In this document: piece after piece, positions 5,803 to 7,961 of the stretch
How the letters are laid out: each line of letters begins with the position of its first letter
How positions within the stretch are numbered: position 1 is the first letter of the stretch
NCBI GenBank assembly: GCA_025358985.1
Contig: JANYHQ010000461.1
Location: 1-7,961 of the forward strand
Direction of reading: 5' to 3'
Length of the DNA: 7,961 nucleotides
Source: Acidimicrobiales bacterium
GTDB taxonomy: Bacteria > Actinomycetota > Acidimicrobiia > Acidimicrobiales > JANYDT01
The notes under the pieces: generated by a model
The model's database searches: none
What the model saw: only the letters and a program-made list of their open reading frames with translations
Told to the model about the DNA's origin: nothing
Made by a program: the position numbers and the translations under genes

Positions 5803-7961
5803 CACCGCAGCTCGATCGCTTGACGTAGATCGTCGGTTGACAACTGGGTCAGCCACTGCTCGCCGGTGCCCACCACGCGCCCCGCCAGCGCCCGCTTGGA
5901 GGTGATCATGTCGTCGATACGCTCCTCGATGGTGCCGGTGGACACCAACTTGTGGACCAACACGGTGTGCTGCTGTCCAATGCGATAGGCGCGATCGGTG
6001 GCCTGATCCTCCACCGCCGGATTCCACCATCGATCCAAGTGGATCACATGCGATGCGGCGGTGAGATTGAGACCGGTTCCGCCCGCCTTCAGTGACAACA
6101 AGAAGATGGGCGGTCCATCGGGCTCAGCGAAACGTTGCACCAGGTCGTCACGCTTGCGTCGACTCACGCCCCCGTGCAACCACAGCGGTTCCATGCCGTA
6201 GCGACGGGTGAGGTGCGGCACCAACCGGTGGCCCCACTCGGCGTACTGGGTGAAGCACAGCACTTTGTTCTGCGCGCTGATGATTTCATCCAGCAGTTCT
6301 TCCACCCGGTCCAACTTGCCGGAGCGCCCGGGCAGTGCGGAGCCGTCACCCAGAAAGTGTGCGGGATGGTTGCAGACCTGTTTGAGTTTGCTGAGCCCGG
6401 CCAACACCAAACCCTGGCGGGCAATGCCATCGGTTTGCTCCGATGCCTCCAACAACTCGTCCACCACGGCTTGATACAGGGTGGCTTGCTCACTGGTGAG
6501 GGGGCAGCGCTGCACCATCTCGATCTTGTCGGGGAGGTCGGTGATGATGCTGCGATCGGACTTCAACCGGCGCAACACAAACGGCGTGGTGATACGGCGC
6601 AGAATGGCTGTTGCTTCCTCGTCGGAATGCTTCTCGATGGGGGCGGCGAACGTGGTGCGAAACGATAACTGCGTCCCCAACAGCCCCGGATTCAGTACGT
6701 GCATGATGGACCACAATTCGCTGAGACGGTTCTCCACTGGCGTGCCGGTGAGGGCAATACGCCGAGGAGCGCGCAGTGCTGCCACCGCCTTGGTTTGCGC
6801 CGTACCGGGGTTCTTGATCTGCTGCGCTTCGTCGAGCACCAGTCGCACCCACGCAATGCTTTGCAGCATGGCCAGGTCGCGTGACACCAGGCTGTACGTA
6901 CTCAGCACCACATCGGCATCGGCCAGTGCGGAACCTTCGGCTGCGCCCACCCGAGTGGTGCCGTGATGGATGAGCACCTTCAGATGCGGGGCGAAACGCT
7001 CCAACTCCCGAGCCCAATTACCCAATACCGATACGGGGCACAACACCAATGTGGGACCCGGAACCGGGTCGGCCAACAGGGTGGCAATGAGCTGTGCCGT
7101 TTTACCCAAGCCCATGTCATCGGCCAAACACGCCCCCAACCCCAGTCGACCCAGAAACGCCATCCATCCCACACCACGTTCTTGATATGCGCGCAGGGTA
7201 CCTTGAAATTGCGACGGTGTGGCGATGGGGGTGATGGTGGCATGCACGGCATCGTCGAGGAGTGCCCCCAACCACCCGGTAGCAATCACGCCTTCCACTT
7301 CCAACCCGTCCGGTGCCATCACACCGGGCAAACCCAATGCGCTACGCAGCAGTTCGGCAGCCGACGCCTCACTCGACGTGCCCACATGGCGCAGTAGTGC
7401 TTCGATTTCGGCGGCATCCACCGTGACCCATTCGCCCCGCAACCGCACCAAACTCTGTTTGGCATCAGCAGATTTGCGCAGTTTCAGCAGTTCGGCTTTG
7501 GTGAGGCGGACGTCGCCCAGCGCGGCCTCCCAACTGAAATCCACCATCTGCTCCATACCAATGCCGCTCACCCCACCCGATGAGCCTGACGACTTGGAAT
7601 TGCGGGGACGAGCCTTGGCTCGCAACTTGATACGACCGCGCCGGGTCCACCACATCGGCAGCGTCACTTCGATACCCACATCGGCCAATGACTCAATACG
7701 CAGCGACACAAACGACAGCAACTCCGCTGACGTGAGGCTGATGCCCGTGGGTTCAGCCTCGTCGAGCATGCCCGCCAACTCGGGGGCCACGCGTGCCATA
7801 CGGGCCAACCCGGCAATCACATCGTGTACTGCGTCGGTGGCAACAGTGATGTGGCCCGACCACAGCAATTCGATGCCCACCGTGAGGCTGGGTTCGTCGG
7901 CGTCTTGCACCAAGAGGTCCACCCGCCACATGTCATGGTCTTCGGGTTCGGTGATACGCAA
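5802..7961 (-). CDS. SNF2-family DNA-dependent ATPase/helicase, 5' partial
   Basis: 719 codons are visible and the frame reaches the right edge. The TTG there need not be the start, and family members of this type are usually longer, so an N-terminal part is probably missing. Visible residues about 80-200 resemble the bacterial SNF2-associated domain (SWEAALGDVRLTKAELLKL, then LVRLRGEWVTVD). The ATPase core follows: DMGLGKT (282-288, Walker A), DEAQ (377-380), LTGTP (404-408), QVCNHP (528-533), KVLCFTQY, SLKAGGTGLNL (623-633), DRWWNP (643-648) and DRAYRIGQ (656-663). All motifs are intact, so it should be an active translocase on double-stranded DNA. A Ser/Gly-rich linker lies at about 121-135. 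It is translationally coupled to the SWIM gene. Confidence 0.95.
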   Translation of the reverse strand: MRITEPEDHDMWRVDLLVQDADEPSLTVGIELLWSGHITVATDAVHDVIAGLARMARVAPELAGMLDEAEPTGISLTSAELLSFVSLRIESLADVGIEVTLPMWWTRRGRIKLRAKARPRNSKSSGSSGGVSGIGMEQMVDFSWEAALGDVRLTKAELLKLRKSADAKQSLVRLRGEWVTVDAAEIEALLRHVGTSSEASAAELLRSALGLPGVMAPDGLEVEGVIATGWLGALLDDAVHATITPIATPSQFQGTLRAYQERGVGWMAFLGRLGLGACLADDMGLGKTAQLIATLLADPVPGPTLVLCPVSVLGNWARELERFAPHLKVLIHHGTTRVGAAEGSALADADVVLSTYSLVSRDLAMLQSIAWVRLVLDEAQQIKNPGTAQTKAVAALRAPRRIALTGTPVENRLSELWSIMHVLNPGLLGTQLSFRTTFAAPIEKHSDEEATAILRRITTPFVLRRLKSDRSIITDLPDKIEMVQRCPLTSEQATLYQAVVDELLEASEQTDGIARQGLVLAGLSKLKQVCNHPAHFLGDGSALPGRSGKLDRVEELLDEIISAQNKVLCFTQYAEWGHRLVPHLTRRYGMEPLWLHGGVSRRKRDDLVQRFAEPDGPPIFLLSLKAGGTGLNLTAASHVIHLDRWWNPAVEDQATDRAYRIGQQHTVLVHKLVSTGTIEERIDDMITSKRALAGRVVGTGEQWLTQLSTDDLRQAIELR

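Noticed and set aside
5803..6030. 76-codon N-terminal extension of the SWIM protein
   Set aside because: The His/Arg/Gly-rich translation is a frame shadow of the conserved SNF2 C-terminal motifs; ATG 5802 fits the coupled start.
6135..6668. Plus-strand 177-residue open frame
   Set aside because: It is antisense to the conserved helicase domain of the SNF2 gene, and its composition is that expected of a high-GC shadow frame.
1..7961. CRISPR arrays, tRNA/rRNA genes, insertion sequences or attachment sites
   Set aside because: No array-like repeats, transposase motifs, tRNA cloverleaf signatures or element-end inverted repeats were seen on reading both strands.

Overview
The window looks like part of an actinobacterial chromosome, most plausibly of the class Acidimicrobiia (Ilumatobacter-like). 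The clues are the moderately high GC, the GTG starts, and an Asp-Thr-Thr-Ala-Ala-Pro-Ala repeat linker behind the presumed lipid anchor of the binding protein, a style common in that class. This taxonomic call is an inference, as the window has no rRNA or marker gene.

Left part, plus strand (1-3238): three genes of an ABC importer of the polyol (sorbitol/mannitol, SmoEFG/MtlEFG-like) type. They are a periplasmic-type binding protein that runs off the left edge, then two MetI-fold permeases. A small hairpin separates the binding protein from the permeases. A 10-bp near-duplication sits at the junction of the two permease genes. No ATPase or polyol dehydrogenase is present, so the ATPase must be encoded elsewhere.

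Right part, minus strand (7961 down to 3240): a SNF2-family ATPase (5' end outside the window) overlaps by one base a small SWIM zinc-finger protein gene. A strong hairpin follows, then a hipBA toxin-antitoxin pair with a 4-base overlap. The toxin gene ends one base from the end of the second permease gene, in a tail-to-tail arrangement with no room for a conventional terminator.

The most interesting element is the hipBA control region. It holds three 16-bp palindrome-type sites, one of them perfect, spaced exactly 61 bp centre to centre (GATC cores at 4711, 4772 and 4833). The innermost coincides with an internal ATG that could be a leaderless start. The HipA itself keeps the kinase catalytic residues, but its glycine-rich loop reads Ala-Leu-Ala where other HipA proteins carry the autophosphorylated serine(s).
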